Positions 22,670 through 34,797 of a DNA stretch of 64,000 bases are shown piece after piece. The notes beneath the pieces are model-generated. The model was not told the DNA's origin, searched no databases, and saw nothing but the letters and a program-made list of their open reading frames with translations. The stretch lies in the NCBI RefSeq assembly GCF_014633365.1, contig NC_068343.1:27621307-27685306 (forward strand), written 5' to 3'. Numbering within the stretch: position 1 is the stretch's first letter; each line of letters opens with the position of its first letter. This DNA is from Diospyros lotus (taxonomy: Eukaryota > Streptophyta > Magnoliopsida > Ericales > Ebenaceae). Made by a program: the position numbers and the translations under genes.

Positions 22670-23100
22670 GATAATCGATTAAGGCATTGAGCATAGTCGA
22701 GTATGATTGAATATCACTCAAGTAAATGCTCTTTGTAATCAAGTATTTATTGCAAGGTTTTGGCTATATCAAAAGTAATCGAGTGATCAAAGTGATAGCT
22801 GAGTGTTATACCTTGTTAATTGACTAGGAGATAAACATAATCGAGTATAAGCTTGTATTAGTCAAGTATCTCCCCTCCTTAGTTGAGTATGATTGCTTGA
22901 TCGGAGATTATAAGGTTTTATTTCCTTTTAATCGAGTACTTTTGGTGAACAATTGAGTGTATGTTGATGGTCAATTTACTATTAGTGTGTAATAGTCGAG
23001 TATTTTATGTATCTCTCAATTGGCAAAAAGCAGTGCTTTATATACTCGAGTAGCTGAAGAGAATAATAGAATGCTAGCAAAAGTTAATCGATTATTGAAA
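22670..23100 (+). promoter_or_regulatory. Cluster of TCGA-centred motifs upstream of the LTR TATA box
   Basis: About eight sites contain TCGA within the contexts AATCGATTA, AGTCGAGTAT, AATCGAGT and ACTCGAGTA. They are interspersed with variants where TCGA reads TTGA or TCAA (AGTTGAGTAT, AGTCAAGTAT), as CpG deamination would produce. The cluster ends about 250 bp before the TATA-like box. Confidence 0.5.
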
Positions 23101-24197
23101 TCTGATAGTTGATTATTGACCTATATTAGTTGAGTATTAGCCAAAGTTAGTTGATTATTTTTGTGTTGAAACTTAAAAATAGAGCCGTTAAACTAGCCGT
23201 TGCAAGTGCTTTTAATGCAATGTCTTGACCGTTTAGACTCTAAAAAGGCTCTAAATTTTTCATAAATCATTTAACATGATATTTGTATATTCTAATTATT
23301 ATTTTATGAAAAAAGAAAGCTATCCTTGCAAATTTTCATCCTTATGATATTAACTATAAAAGGAGATGAAGTTGAAGAAGAAGGCTATTGGTTCTGAAAT
23401 TCTTTTTACTACTTTGAGCCAAAGAAATTCTTTAAGTTTACATCTTCAATTATAAAAGAAAGGAGTGCTTATTATCTTCATATTCTTTCTATCTCTCTTT
23501 TCTTTGTGAGAAGCTAAATGTGTAATTTGTACTCTATCTTGTAAGAGTTTCTCTAAGTGTTCTAAATTGTAAACCTTTCTTATCTTGTTGAGGTTACACC
23601 TGATCCCTAAAAGGAAAGGGTTTACGTCTGATCATTTGAAAAGGCAAGAGGTTACAATTGATCATTTGAAAGACAGTTGAAGACGATGGTTCTGGTTAAG
23701 CCTTGGAAAATCAATTGTTTTGGTTATTGTTGAGCTTGTGAAAAACAGAGGTTATAGTTGCACCTATGAAAAACTGAGGTTATAGCTGAGCCTACAAAAG
23801 CTATAGTAGATTGGTTAAAATCCTTTGTGAGGAGCCAAGGTATTGGACTAGGTTGGTTGAGCCAAACCATTATAAATCTGAGTGTGCTACATTGTTTCAT
23901 TTCTTTCATTTCAGCACTATCTTTCATTCTTATAGCAAGATTCATTGTACAACATCTTTGATTTCAGCTTTGCAATTCACAGCAATATTTTTCTAAGACA
24001 TTAAAAGAAGCAATCCTTTTGTATTAAATTTGTTTTACTCTTATTCATATATTTTTTTGTCAAGGTTTAATTTAATGCATCAGTCTTTATATATTGAAAA
24101 GTTCAAACTGTTTTATCCAAAAAGTTTTTAAAATTAAGAAAAGTTTTTGAAAACCCAATTCACCCCCTCTTGGGTGTCTTTCAATTCTCACACACAA

Positions 24198-24540
24198 TAA
24201 TGACAAACCTTGTAATCGAAGATATTTGTACCTAGTTTAATGCATACTAGTTAAACCACTCTCCTTTATATAAGGATTTCAAATAAGACTCACCAATCAA
24301 GGAAAGCACAAGGGAAGAAAACTTTCCTCAACTGAGATGAGCTAGGGTGCATGTATTTACTTAAATACCCAAGTTGTGTATGGTGCATATATTTATTTAT
24401 TCTGTTGTGTATATCTGATATGCAAAAAAATTTAAATTTACCTATACCACCGTATGTGTATTCCAACACATTCTTATTTTCTTGGTTAAGTTGATAAATG
24501 AATAGGTGATCCTTTTCTCTTATGCATTATAATATCTAAG
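24198..24540. other. AT-rich sequence, nothing recognised
   Basis: Lies between the solo LTR and the first legible Copia integrase fragment. It may be the decayed upstream part of that Copia element. Confidence 0.3.
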
Positions 24541-24625
24541 GTTTAAGTAGAACCAAAGCAAAAAAAGGTTTTTCTTATTATGTTACTTTCATTGATGATT
24601 ACTCTCAAGGTACCTCTACTTAGAA
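24541..24625 (+). pseudogene. Fragment of Copia integrase core
   Basis: Reads GFSYYVTFIDDYSQ on the plus strand, matching the Copia integrase segment YYVTFIDDYSR that contains a catalytic Asp. The next recognisable integrase sequence is about 2.1 kb further on (26757), so an insertion separates them. Confidence 0.6.
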
Positions 24626-26756
24626 GGATCAAACTATTAATGATAGTGCACCGAATTCTAGATTTACATTTACGTTGTAAGATGTAATGGTATGGAACTG
24701 TCGATTAATTCTTGATATTAATAAAGGTTATATCTTCATTCACATCTCTCCATCTCATCTATATGAATGAGTCCCTAGATTTCCTAGTAGAGTCCGTACT
24801 CTCAAGGTGTGAGACTGTGCAACTTGGATCTCTAGTTCAAATTTTCTTAAAGGTATTCTCGGTCCTTAGATTTATTAGAAAGGGAATATGATTTATTGAT
24901 TAGTAGATTGGCACATGGGCTACTACCATTGTTAACATGGGATGCTAATGGGAATGGGGTGGTGAGTCACACACCACATTAGATGGGATGCATATAGTAG
25001 ACATGTGAGTAGGTGTTGGTAGAATATCCACTAAATGTGAGGCCTGCAACAAATCACATGGCTTGGAGGATTAATGATCTTTGCTAGATCTCGATTGTGT
25101 ATCTAGTCCTTAGACCAGAGGCCACATGGTCTCTTGTGCACTAGTGTTAGGGATTTTTCATTGAGCGGAACCATCTGGTATAAGAGATGGGAATGCTCTC
25201 TATGTGGTCTTTGGGATCCATTGACCTCCATTGGATAAAGGTGTATGTCCTACGTAGTCTGTGTTGGTGGTGATTGGAAATCCCCTGGCCAAGGTGAGCA
25301 TGTGATTAAAAAAAGTTCCAATGTTGGATTGGATCCGACATGCTACCTCGATCACACCTTTCTAAATCAGACTCAGTTACCGAGTCCAGTGAGTTTAATC
25401 AATCCATAACTCTCACTCGGTTGGGATATTAGTTAGTGGAATGACTATAGTGCACGATAATCGAGGAGCCTTAATAGGTTCATATGAAGCTAAACTTCGT
25501 TGCCATTAGGATCATCCTAAGTACTGGCTAAAGGATAGTCAGGATCTTTTAGGGTACTTTAGGGATTTGGAGAGTTCCTCTTAGTAGGTTAATGGGATTA
25601 GTCGACGTCAAGGAGTTGACATGTCTTGCTTGCTAAATGGATGTGGACCTAGAAAGTCACACGTATACCGAGTAATATAGTGGATTATGATGCATTGCTA
25701 TTAGCATGTTCCTCATCACTGTGGGACAATGATGTTGGTTGTTGTTATGTGTGGAACACATCGATCTATGGTTATGGGAGATTGTTATTGGATAATGGGG
25801 GGTTAAGTGCCATTAGACAAAGTTGGGGCATTGCAGAAGGAACTGGTCAACAGGTCCACGGAACAGTTGATTAGTGATTTCATGCGGACGACCGATCAGG
25901 CTCTGTCGACTAATACGTGAGGAAGGTTAGCTGCTTCAAGAGGTCGATCAGGTGCCTAATGCGATCGACCACTTCTGTCATTAAATGCATTGCAGCTTTG
26001 TCACATTAGAGAAATTAATGCTCTGATGTTGTGATGATGAAGGCATGGGAGAAGGGAGAGGCATGGATGGTAAAAGTAGGAGAAATGGAGGGATTTGAGA
26101 AGAGATTGGGAGGGTTGAGGAAGTAGACGCTTGGCATGAGTAACTCCCTTTCTTCTTCTTCTTCTCTTCCTTGTTCTTCTTATGTTTTCTCTTTACTATC
26201 TTCTTCTCCTCCATTGCTACGACTAAGGCTCGTTGTTGCTCCAGGCTCAGTTGGTGCAACATCCTCTTCATCTTCTCCCTTCATAGAGAGGCTGTTGGAC
26301 AACCATAGTGCAACCGAAGAAGAAAGCATTCAATAGCTTCTGATTACTTCCATCAAGAGGGTCTTACCACGACTCCGTTGGAGGGTTTTGTGGAAGTTCA
26401 GGCATGGATGGACTAGGTCTTCTATGCTTGTGGAGGCAGGCTAGTCACCTAGATGATTGTAGGTTGGCTGGAGCTTGCTGGATAAAAAAATGAGGAAGAC
26501 ATCACGTAGACAACTGACACCAAACTTCATTCGAAAGGTATACCGAAAATCCCTCTATGGCATGGGCTTTTCTATTTTTAACGTGGTTGATAGATACTGA
26601 GTCTTACAAGGTTGATTTTGGTTTCCACTATGTATGTTTTATGCTTCTGTTGTGCTTTTTTTCTATTGAAAAATATTTTGAAAATAAAACCCTTGCATAG
26701 ATCCACACCGAATTGGTGTTTTTGGTGCACCTTTGGCCGTTGCCTTTCACAAACGT
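24626..26756. mobile_element. Unassigned repeat-like insertion within the Copia integrase
   Basis: About 2.1 kb of moderate G+C sequence without legible proteins. Only some 14 codons of integrase are missing between the fragments on either side, so most of this length is inserted. It includes a CT-rich stretch at 26140-26230. I could not find matching 5-bp flanks or clean TG...CA ends, so the class is uncertain; a decayed LTR or LTR element is likely. Confidence 0.4.
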
Positions 26757-27560
26757 CATTGTTTTCTCTATTCACTACGTTTTGTAGTGAGATTACTACT
26801 TATCTTAGTTGTTTTATTAATTTGTATCCATCGTAGTGATAATGCTAAGGAGTACTATTCTATAGCTATTTAGTCTTCCCTATCTTCTTATGGTATTATT
26901 CATCAAATCTCATAGCCATATATTTCACAATAAAATGGAGTGACATAGAGTAAAAATGTTCCTCTCATTGAGATGGCTTCTACGTACTTTTAATACATAT
27001 GTTTGTTCCTTTTTTTTTCTAAGATACTGCCATCCTGACTTTATGTATAATTTGATTAATTAGATGTCTTCTATAGTTTTCTATGGTACTACTCCTCATG
27101 CACTATTTTTTTCCTCAAGAGCCTTTGTATCCTCTTCCACTTTGCATTTTCTATTTCACTTGTTTTGTGAATCTATTATCACCAAGTTGAGATAAGTTGT
27201 CACCTTGATTTATTAAATGTGTGCCTTCTTGGGATGTTTATGTCCTCAAAAAGGCTATAAATATTTTTTTTTTCCTAATCTTAATCATTATTTTATCTCT
27301 TTTGTTGTGAATTTCTTTGAGTCTAGTCCTTCTCTTGTTTCTTCTTCCTTGTCACTTGATAAGGTGTTTCCTATTTTTCTCTCTCTCCCCTTTGGTACCT
27401 ACTCCTTTCTCTATTTCTACTTGTCCTCGATCTTTTACCTTATCAACATCAACACTAACAATCTTCAACTCTTGCTCTTGTTGTGGATCTAAGTCCTACT
27501 TCTACTGATGATTTTGTACCCTTAAATACCAATTCTCCTAATTGTGTTATTGTTTCTTCA
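26757..27560 (+). pseudogene. Copia integrase remnant
   Basis: On the plus strand across frames: TTFCSEITTYL and INLYPS (IKILRSDN region), SDNAKEYYS at 26840, SLSSYGIIHQ, then QQNGV near 26930. Then TPHALFFPQEPLYPLPL and KCVFLGY-like text, and QKGYKYFFFPNLNHYFIS with FFESSPS at 27250-27340, which closes the integrase C-terminal region. Stops and frame shifts abound. After 27340 the Ser/Pro-rich linker before RT is AT-rich and unreadable. Confidence 0.75.
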
Positions 27561-27719
27561 GACTCTTGCCTTGTTTAGCATCCTTTTTGTCAAGGTACTC
27601 CTTTTACCTGAAATCCTCATCCTATTTACACTTGCTTGAGCTTGAGTTATCGTCGCATATCTTTTATCTATTATACACTTGTTTATCCCTTTTTTTTTTT
27701 TTTGTTCCTAAAATAGATA

Positions 27720-28440
27720 TAAAGGCTTTGGCTTATCCTAGCTAGTGTCATCCTATAAATGGAGAGATGTCTGCTTTACTTGCAATTGGAACTTGGGATC
27801 TAGTTTCACTCCCACCAAGGAAATCCTTGGTTATAATTGGGTTTCTACTATTAAATTTGGCCTTAATAGCTACATTGATCGATTAAAAGTTTGTTTCATT
27901 ACCTAGTGTTATACATAAATCTTAGGTTAAAACTATGGTGATATTTTCCCCCTAGTGGCTAAAATTGCTTTAGTTCTTTTCTTTCTTTCTATGGATTTTA
28001 TTAAACATTAGCCACTTCGTGGTGGTGTTCATGAAGAGGTTAATATGGAGCAACCTCTTGAGTTCGTTACTTGGGGGGAGTCGTACCTTGTTTGTGATCA
28101 CCTTAGGAAATCATTGTATGAATTGAAACAGTGTCCTTAGTGTCGATTGCCACTTTAGCTCTATTGTTTAGCCATTTGGTTTAAATATGAGTGAAGTTGA
28201 TTATTTTATTTTCTATCATCATGCTACTAGCGGTGTCATCTAGTTGGTAGTTTATGTGGATGATATTGTTATCATTAAGATGATGAATTGAGAATATCTC
28301 AATTCAAATCTCATTTGCATTTGCATTTTCAAATTAAGGATTTGGATTAGTTGTGGCATTTCTTGGATATTGAGGTTGCTCAATTTAAGCATGGTATTTG
28401 TTTATCTCAATAGAAATAGGCCCTTGATATTTAAGAAGAG
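27720..28440 (+). pseudogene. Copia reverse transcriptase remnant
   Basis: Readable plus-strand pieces in order: AMEKMSALLAIGTWDLVSLPP-like text at 27745-27820 (split by a stop), GYNWVSTIKFG, DRLKVCFIT, YGDIFPPVAKIALVLFFLS at about 27935-27990, then GGVHEEVNMEQPLEF, RKSLYELKQCP, and LVVYVDDIVIIK at 28240-28275 with the YVDD catalytic motif present. DLDXLWHFLDIEVAQFKHGI follows. Several stops interrupt it, so it is a relic of a plus-strand Copia element. Confidence 0.8.
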
Positions 28441-28760
28441 ACGAATGTTGGATTTTAGGCCTATTGATACACTCATGGATCCAAATACTAAGCTTATTCT
28501 TGGTTGGGGAAACCTATAGTTTATCCAAGGCGATATTATATAAAAATATGGTTGGAAAGCTGAATTATATCAGTCATTAGGCTTGACATCATTTTTGTTG
28601 TTAATGCGATTGATTAGCTAGTTTTTGGACGCACCTTGTGATAGGCATTAGCATGTGTTTGATGCACATCTTGCTGTATATCAAGGGGTCTACTGTACAA
28701 GTTTATTATTTTAGGTTATGTTGATGCTGATTGAATTGATTGTTCTTTTGAGAGAATTCT
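28441..28760 (+). pseudogene. Copia RNase H start, truncated
   Basis: Reads DPNTKLILGWGN, YKNMVGKLNYIS and IRLDIIFVV, then GYVDAD at about 28715-28735, the region linking RT to RNase H and the first RNase H Asp. It stops at a CT microsatellite (28761-28780). No LTR follows, so the 3' end of the element is missing. Confidence 0.65.
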
Positions 28761-28923
28761 CTCTCTCTCTCTCTCTCTCTAAGTTGCCTCCGCTGGAACT
28801 TCTACCAATGGCTGCAACTGTGCAGTTTTGTTTTCTTTTTCCAATTTTTGTTTTTATTTTTAATTAAATTAAGATTAAGAAGAAAGGTTAATTAATTTCA
28901 GCTTAATCTCATCGCATTTCTAA

Positions 28924-29013
28924 AAATACAGGGATTTATTTGTTAAAAATAAACTACAGGGATTTATTTGTTAAAAATACAGGGATTTAATTAAAATACA
29001 GGGATTTATTTGT
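28924..29013 (+). repeat. Short tandem repeat, unit around ACAGGGATTTATTTGTTAAAAAT
   Basis: Four copies of ACAGGGATTTA with spacers of slightly different length, in sequence of otherwise unique appearance. Confidence 0.8.
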
Positions 29014-29034
29014 ACCTCATTAAAGTTATTGTAT

Positions 29035-29136
29035 TGGGGCACTTTTTTAAATTGTGCCTTAAAATGGTATTTTAGAGGACACTTTCTAAAAAATGTCCTA
29101 AAAAAGATGCCTCAACAAATCATTTTTGTTGTAGTG
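29035..29136 (-). mobile_element. Possible CACTA-type transposon end
   Basis: On the minus strand this reads CACTACAACAAAAATGA followed by imperfect inverted subterminal copies of GGACA(C)TTTTTAGAAA. CACTACAA termini with subterminal repeats are typical of plant CACTA elements and their miniature derivatives. I see no partner end in the window, so it is a fragment at best. Confidence 0.45.
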
Positions 29137-31836
29137 GCAATTTAATCAACTCATTTTTCTAAAACTTATAAGTTAAAGTAGGTTATAAGCCCTTCTGGGT
29201 TACCCAAACAGGCTCTTAAGCTCAATTTATACGTATGGTTGGGACCTGTTGTGACCGAACAGAAATCAGGGAATGGGGAGGGTGAGGAAAGGCTACATAT
29301 ATATCTAGTTATATATATATATATATATATATGAATGGAGGGTAGAGTCTATATACAGTTGGGCTAGCTGTGAAATATATATACGTATAGCCTGCTGGAA
29401 CTGGAACTGGAACAAAAGTATATAGCATATATACGGGCAGTACATTGTAAATGAACCTCTTGATCAGTTGGAAGTTAAATTGTTACCTGTGATTGTTAGT
29501 AAAAATGCTAAGGTGGGTTAGTGAAGTTATGCTGTTGTGTGATTACATGAAGAATAAGGTGCTGTTTGTGTGGTGAGTTATTTTTGGATAACAATAATGA
29601 GCTGATAGGCAGAATTTTTAAGAGGTGGCCACCTAAACCTGGGTTTTGCCGAAAGGAAGCTCTCGATCCTTAAATTGTGACCAATGGTCCCTTATTTTAT
29701 AAGAAGCTTAATGCATATATATATATATATATTATATGCTGATGATCCTGATGCTTATTATATAGTTTAGATCATATATAATGACATACTTTAGAGCATG
29801 CAAAAAGGAGTTGCATCACACAAGTGATCGAGCTTTTGGTACATTTATTTGAGAAGAGTCTGCATGACACACACGCATTCATTACTGTTTCTGATTTGCA
29901 TGTCATATGTTGTGTGCTGCATTGCATATATAGCCATTGCATTGCATTGCATGTCTTATTGTGCTTTACGGCTCATCTCATGGGGTCAATTAACTACTGT
30001 TAGAGCATGGATGGATGGTTTTGAATTGAAGGTCAGAATGTGACGTAGTTATATATACTATGCTGACTTACTTAGCCACTTTATTATATAAATTATGACT
30101 ATATTCTAAATAATATATAAATGAGACCTTTGGCAACTGATTCTTCCTGGTTTTATTGGCATTTATATTTGGTTATATGGGTATGGAGTGGCAAGATTAA
30201 AAGTAGCAGCAAATGGAATTGTTATAAGCTACATACATCTGTTGTAATATCTCTCTTATTTAAAAAAAAAAAAATGTTACGAAATTAAATATTGAGATTT
30301 TTTAAAAAAATAATTATAATTAATTTTATTTTATTGTTAAATTAATTTTCATTTCTTTGGAATTTCTTAACTTATCTTTATTTAATTAAATAAGTTTACA
30401 CTATAGTCACTAGAGAGTATCACCCTTGATTTATTTTGAAACATCAACATTTGTAAAAAATATATATATAATTAAATGTGATAATTAGAATTTTAATACA
30501 TTTAAACTCGTTTAAAATTACTCACCTATTAATGTGGTAATAAGTTTAAAATTTTACTACCAAAAAATCCTCCCATTTTGATGTAAAAATAGCCCATTAT
30601 TCCAAAATAAAATTTCTAAGGCAAGAGGGTCCTATAAAAATTAGAGCTAAGGGACAAAGTCCCCATTTTATGAAAAATAAAAGGAAATGGAAGTCTGTCC
30701 ATTGCCTTGGCAGGTGGCTGCCCTGCAATCAGCTTGCTGGGAAAGGGAATTCGATCGGTCCCTTTCCTCTTGCTGTGGTGCTGGCACGCTCGCCTGCCGG
30801 CGGCACCAGCTTTCTTTCATATTATTTATTTATTTATTTATTTTTTTAAAATTTAAAATTAATAAATAATTAAAAATAAAATAATTATACTTTACTAAAG
30901 GGACGATGTCCCCTTTCATGCTGCCATGCGCAGCTTATTATTTCTATTTTATTTTATTTACTTAATTTTTTTTTCTTATCTTCCTTTTCTTTCTATGCAT
31001 TTTATATATTTTTTTTCTTCCTTCGAGATATATATACATACACTTCATTTTTATTTTTATTTCCCACTTATATCTATATATCAATACATATTTACACGTT
31101 CGAATTAATTGTGTTTGGTTTGAACTCTACAAATTTTAATTTCACATTTGCTTTCTGAATAAAATTTTAAATTTCACTTTTTATATCTCATATTAATACT
31201 CGATTATCAATCAAATTTATCTTTAATCCAATTCTTAAAACCTTTACTCCAAAATTTATTCTAAAATTTATTTTCCAAAGTAATTACTTTCCCAAATCAC
31301 TCAAATATCAAAATTTTGAATAATTACACTGGTATTTTAAAATTTTGAATAATCATATATCAAGCTATTTTTTATGATATTTTTTAAAAATTTATTTCCC
31401 AAAAATTTCGATAAATTTTGTTAATTACCCTAACACTCCAAATTTTTAAAAATTGATACTCTAAAAGGGTTTTGGATTGTCTCACTAATATTAAAATTTT
31501 CAATTTATTCATCAATCATATCTATTTCAATTATTTTTCATCATTAATTAATACTCTAAAACTCTATAAAATTTTAAAAGGTCACATCCGTCATCAATCA
31601 GGGCATATCTAGAAGGATTGTATGCTAAGGGAAAAAAAAAAGAGGCAATACTGAGAAAGGACCTCAAACAAGCTAAAAGCTAAAGGCTAAAGTAGATCCT
31701 TCGTGGTGCAATGTACCACTATAATCTCCAAGGCTCTTGTGCATGTATAAGTAGATTGAGGAGCCACACATCAAGCAATGTGCACTAAGAGTTTGGGGTA
31801 ATGCCTACAAAATTGAGATATAAGGTGAAATATTAA
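29137..31836. other. AT-rich intergenic sequence with microsatellites, no gene supported
   Basis: Contains TA runs (about 29306-29332 and 29717-29733), a GCATT run near 29935-29950 and a TTTA run near 30825-30845. A G+C-richer island at 30680-30815 bears no legible domain and resembles the G+C-rich parts of the LTRs elsewhere in this window. ORFs of 60-64 codons here are AT-driven. Confidence 0.5.
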
Positions 31837-32303
31837 GGTTGGGTTCTTTTTACTGTTTTCAAATTATTTTTAATTTTTAATTTTTTAAAATAATGAAAAC
31901 GCGTTCTCTTTGCTATTTTTTAAAATACATTTTTGAAAACAAAAAAAAAATTGTAAAAAAAACTCAAAATAACAAAAAGATGTTTTGAGTGTTTTCATGC
32001 AAAACAAATTTTAAACTCAAAACATATTTATTTATTTATTTATATTTTATTATTGTAATGGAAAAAAATATTATAAAATTTATTAATTTTAAAATGTATA
32101 TTTTTTTTAATAATATATTAACATTAAATATTTAGAATTTACTAAATCATTAAATTTATTGAATAAAATATTATTAAAAAAATATTTTCAAAATTTGAAA
32201 TAGAATGCGTTTTCAATTTTCTAAAAATAGACTACCAAAACAGAAAACTAAAAATGAATTCAAAACTCAAAACTGATTATTGAAAAGCAAAGAGAACGCA
32301 GCC
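31837..32303. mobile_element. MITE, PIF/Harbinger (Tourist)-like
   Basis: 467 bp with terminal inverted repeats: left GGTTGGGTTCTTTTTACTGT, right (reverse complement) GGCTGCGTTCTCTTTGCTTT. Flanked by TAA on both sides (31834-31836 and 32304-32306), matching the 3-bp TWA duplication of Harbinger elements. A second nested inverted pair lies inside (GAAAACGCGTTCTCTTT near 31896 and its complement-like ATAGAATGCGTTTTC near 32202). Non-coding and very AT-rich. Confidence 0.75.
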
Positions 32304-32982
32304 TAATCTCTTTAAAATGTGTTTCCATATTATATTTTTGGTTTTTTTTTTAAAAAAAATTCTTGTATAGACGTTTCGCCAACCCTTTCCTTAAGTTCAT
32401 TACAAATTATTCTCTTAACCGAATGTGAAGACTCTCTCTCAGAGATCCCACAATCAAAGGAATTTAGGAGAAAACTTCAAAAAGATTGGTACATAAAAAC
32501 TCAAGTAAATAAACCATAAATTTATTTAATACAATCACTATAGTCTTATTCATCCATAATTCTCAAAAGGTTAAATTAAGTTCAATATAACAAAATGTGA
32601 CAATCTTGACCCTGTACCCAAAATACTCCCCAAAGACATTTTTGGTCGGGAATGCTCCATACACAAGTCTATCCAATAAGAATCAAGCTCCACTGAATCA
32701 CCCTCAACCTTCGTTTCCCGTTATCAAGAATGATATAAAAGTAAATAGAAGCTGCAAGACTCATCAAGTATAATTTTAAAACTCACAAAATTAATAAGAA
32801 TCAAAACAAGTGATGAAATTACTTATTTACATTAAACACGCCCACACTATACTTCACAACATCATATAAAATTATATACATGCACAAATGCACACATATG
32901 GCCTTTGGGCCCATATAAGTCATATTAGCACCTAAGGCCTAAAAATACGTAGCTGTAAATAAACCATTAAACTGTGGACCAA
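32304..32982. other. Probable partial Gypsy-type LTR, otherwise unassigned
   Basis: From about 32597 the sequence (TGTGACAATCTTGACCCTG onward) has the feel of a Gypsy LTR read on the minus strand, ending at the next LTR start at 32983. No second copy was found in the window, so this is tentative. Confidence 0.35.
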
Positions 32983-33808
32983 TGTAATACCCCTTATTTC
33001 GTAGTATTAAGTAAGTTCAAGAAACTCGAGATTGGCTTGAGGATTTAGTTAATTAATGATCGAATCAATGGAAGGGAGTACCCCAGAACGTAAATGTCTA
33101 AAGAGAAGGGTATGTCATTGATGAGCGTCTCGAGACAAGATTTATGACACTGAAAGAAATCAAACTAGAGACAATTTTTTATACAATTAAAATACAGCCT
33201 AGAAAATCAAAAGGTCAAGAGAGACACCCATGAAATCAACAGAACCCAAAAAATACTGATTTTATAAGTAAAACAACCCTAAAGTGGATTTGAATGGAAA
33301 TTTTTAGAGGATAAGCCTAAGTGTAATTTTTAATTCTAATTGGAAAGATGTTGAAAATGATATTTTTCTAAATTTTTTGGACCAAATGAAGAGCATGGAA
33401 CTTAGGGGTTCAAGTGGTAAAATATCAAAGCTTAAGAACTTCAAATAAGGGCCAAAATGAAATTTATAAAATAGTAGGGGTCAAAGTGAAATTTCTCAAA
33501 AACCAGCCATGGCTACCGCCGACCAGCCACCTGTCACTGCCGGAGGGTCGCCATAGGGCCCAGCATAGGCTCCAAGGCATAGGTAGTCGATTAGGAAAGG
33601 TATGGGCCGAGATCGAACTTGATTTGACGAAAGAATGGCGAAATGATTGTGAGTTTCCGAAAAAATGAGGATGGGGTTTCTAGGCAAATCATGAGGAGTT
33701 AAGGCACTCTAAGGTCGTATTAGAGGATTAAGAGCTCGGATTACAAGGTATAGCTCGTCTTGGCTCAAAATCTAGTATAAATAGGGGGTTGATGGTCGAG
33801 GGTTCTTT
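32983..33808 (+). repeat. Partial Gypsy-type LTR, copy A
   Basis: Starts TGTAATACCCCTTATTTCG. Shares ordered blocks with the next copy: TGATCGAATCAATSR, GGTATGTCMYTGA, GYGTCTCGAG, ATGATTTCTAGTGTTAAAAG-like, GGGCCAAAATG. It stops where copy B begins, so it is either interrupted by B or truncated. Confidence 0.55.
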
Positions 33809-34402
33809 TGTAATACCCAGAAACTTTGGGTTATCCTTGGAATAGGTGTTTAGGAAGAAAATGCAAAGTTTCATGAGAATCCAGATCAGAATACCCTGAG
33901 AGAATGATCGAATCAATCAGAAAAAAGGCCTAGGAGCTTAGATACCTTAGGAAATAGGTATGTCCCTGACAAGTGTCTCGAGGCATGATTTCTAGTGTTA
34001 AAAGAAATCGGGTCAAAGATAATTTTCGGTATAGCTTCGATTCAGGCTGAAAAATTGAATTGTTGTAAGGGATTTTCAAAAAGTCAATGAAATCCTTAAA
34101 AGACTCAAAATTATCGTGAGGAACAACCCTTAAGTGGTTTTGGGTTGAAATGAAATGATTTAAGGTTCAATTGGTTATTCGGGCCAAAATGTAATTTCTT
34201 AAAAATGCCCGAGGGAGATCAAAACAACGAAAATTTTAGATTTTCGGTGTAGAAATGAAAATTTTAAATCTTGAGGACCTCAATGGAAATTTGGAAAGGT
34301 CAGGGGTTAAAAAAGAGGACAAGAAAGAAATTTTAAAATTTAAAAACGGCAAAGTCATAATTTTTGAAAAAGCTAATAGTGTGAACACTGCCAGCTGCCG
34401 GC
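33809..34402 (+). repeat. Partial Gypsy-type LTR, copy B
   Basis: Starts TGTAATACCCAGAAACTT. Homologous to copy A at about 33040-33480. It is cut at 34402 by the start of the LARD-like element. Sequence beginning at 61968 (AAAACCGAC, CATCGCCGATGACC) may be its continuation, since copy A has AAAACC...CCGCCGACCAGCC at the equivalent place. Confidence 0.5.
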
Positions 34403-34797
34403 TGTAACACCCAGTGTTACTGGTGTTAAGACATGAGAAAGGAAGTAAGAAAATTCCAAAAAAATGCCCTTGAGAAGGTGATAAATCATTGAGAATGAAA
34501 GTGCCATATGAGAGGGGCATTTTGGTAAATTAGATAGTGAATTCCAATAAATGGTAATTTGGTAAATTGAAAATAATTCCTAGGTGAAATTAAGTATGGA
34601 AGTGAATTAATCTCCTATTTTTGTAATTTTGAGAAGATAAATGGGATTAATAATTCACAAAAAGGGTATTTTTGATAAATTTGGAGTAAATTCCAAAAGG
34701 GAATTAAATTGTGGAAAATGAGAAAATAGTGAATAGTCAATTATTTGAGAAAATAATTAATTTTTCCTAAAATAGTGGATTAATATGGTGAAGCCAC
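34403..34797 (+). repeat. LARD left LTR, first part
   Basis: Starts TGTAACACCCAGTGTTACTG. Ends at the GCCAC target site (34793-34797) of the Copia insertion. The LTR resumes after the second GCCAC at 47041. Confidence 0.85.

Larger units (their letters stand above)
20564..24192 (+). mobile_element. Solo LTR (3629 bp) of Copia/Sirevirus type
   Basis: Starts TGTTGAGTTTGC and ends TTCAATTCTCACA, flanked by a perfect CACAA duplication (20559-20563 and 24193-24197). The right end (CCAATTCACCCCCTCTTGGGTG region) is the counterpart of the inverted end of the Copia LTRs at 34.8 and 45.7 kb (CACCAAGAGGGGG...GAATTGG). The GCCGTT-containing region near 23185-23235 also has a counterpart there. TATA-like ACTATAAAAGG lies at about 23351-23361. 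No internal coding sequence or second LTR is present. Confidence 0.75.

Noticed and set aside
26136..26336. Ser-rich ORF around a CTT microsatellite
   Set aside because: It comes from a (CTT)n-like simple repeat and lies in an unassigned insertion.
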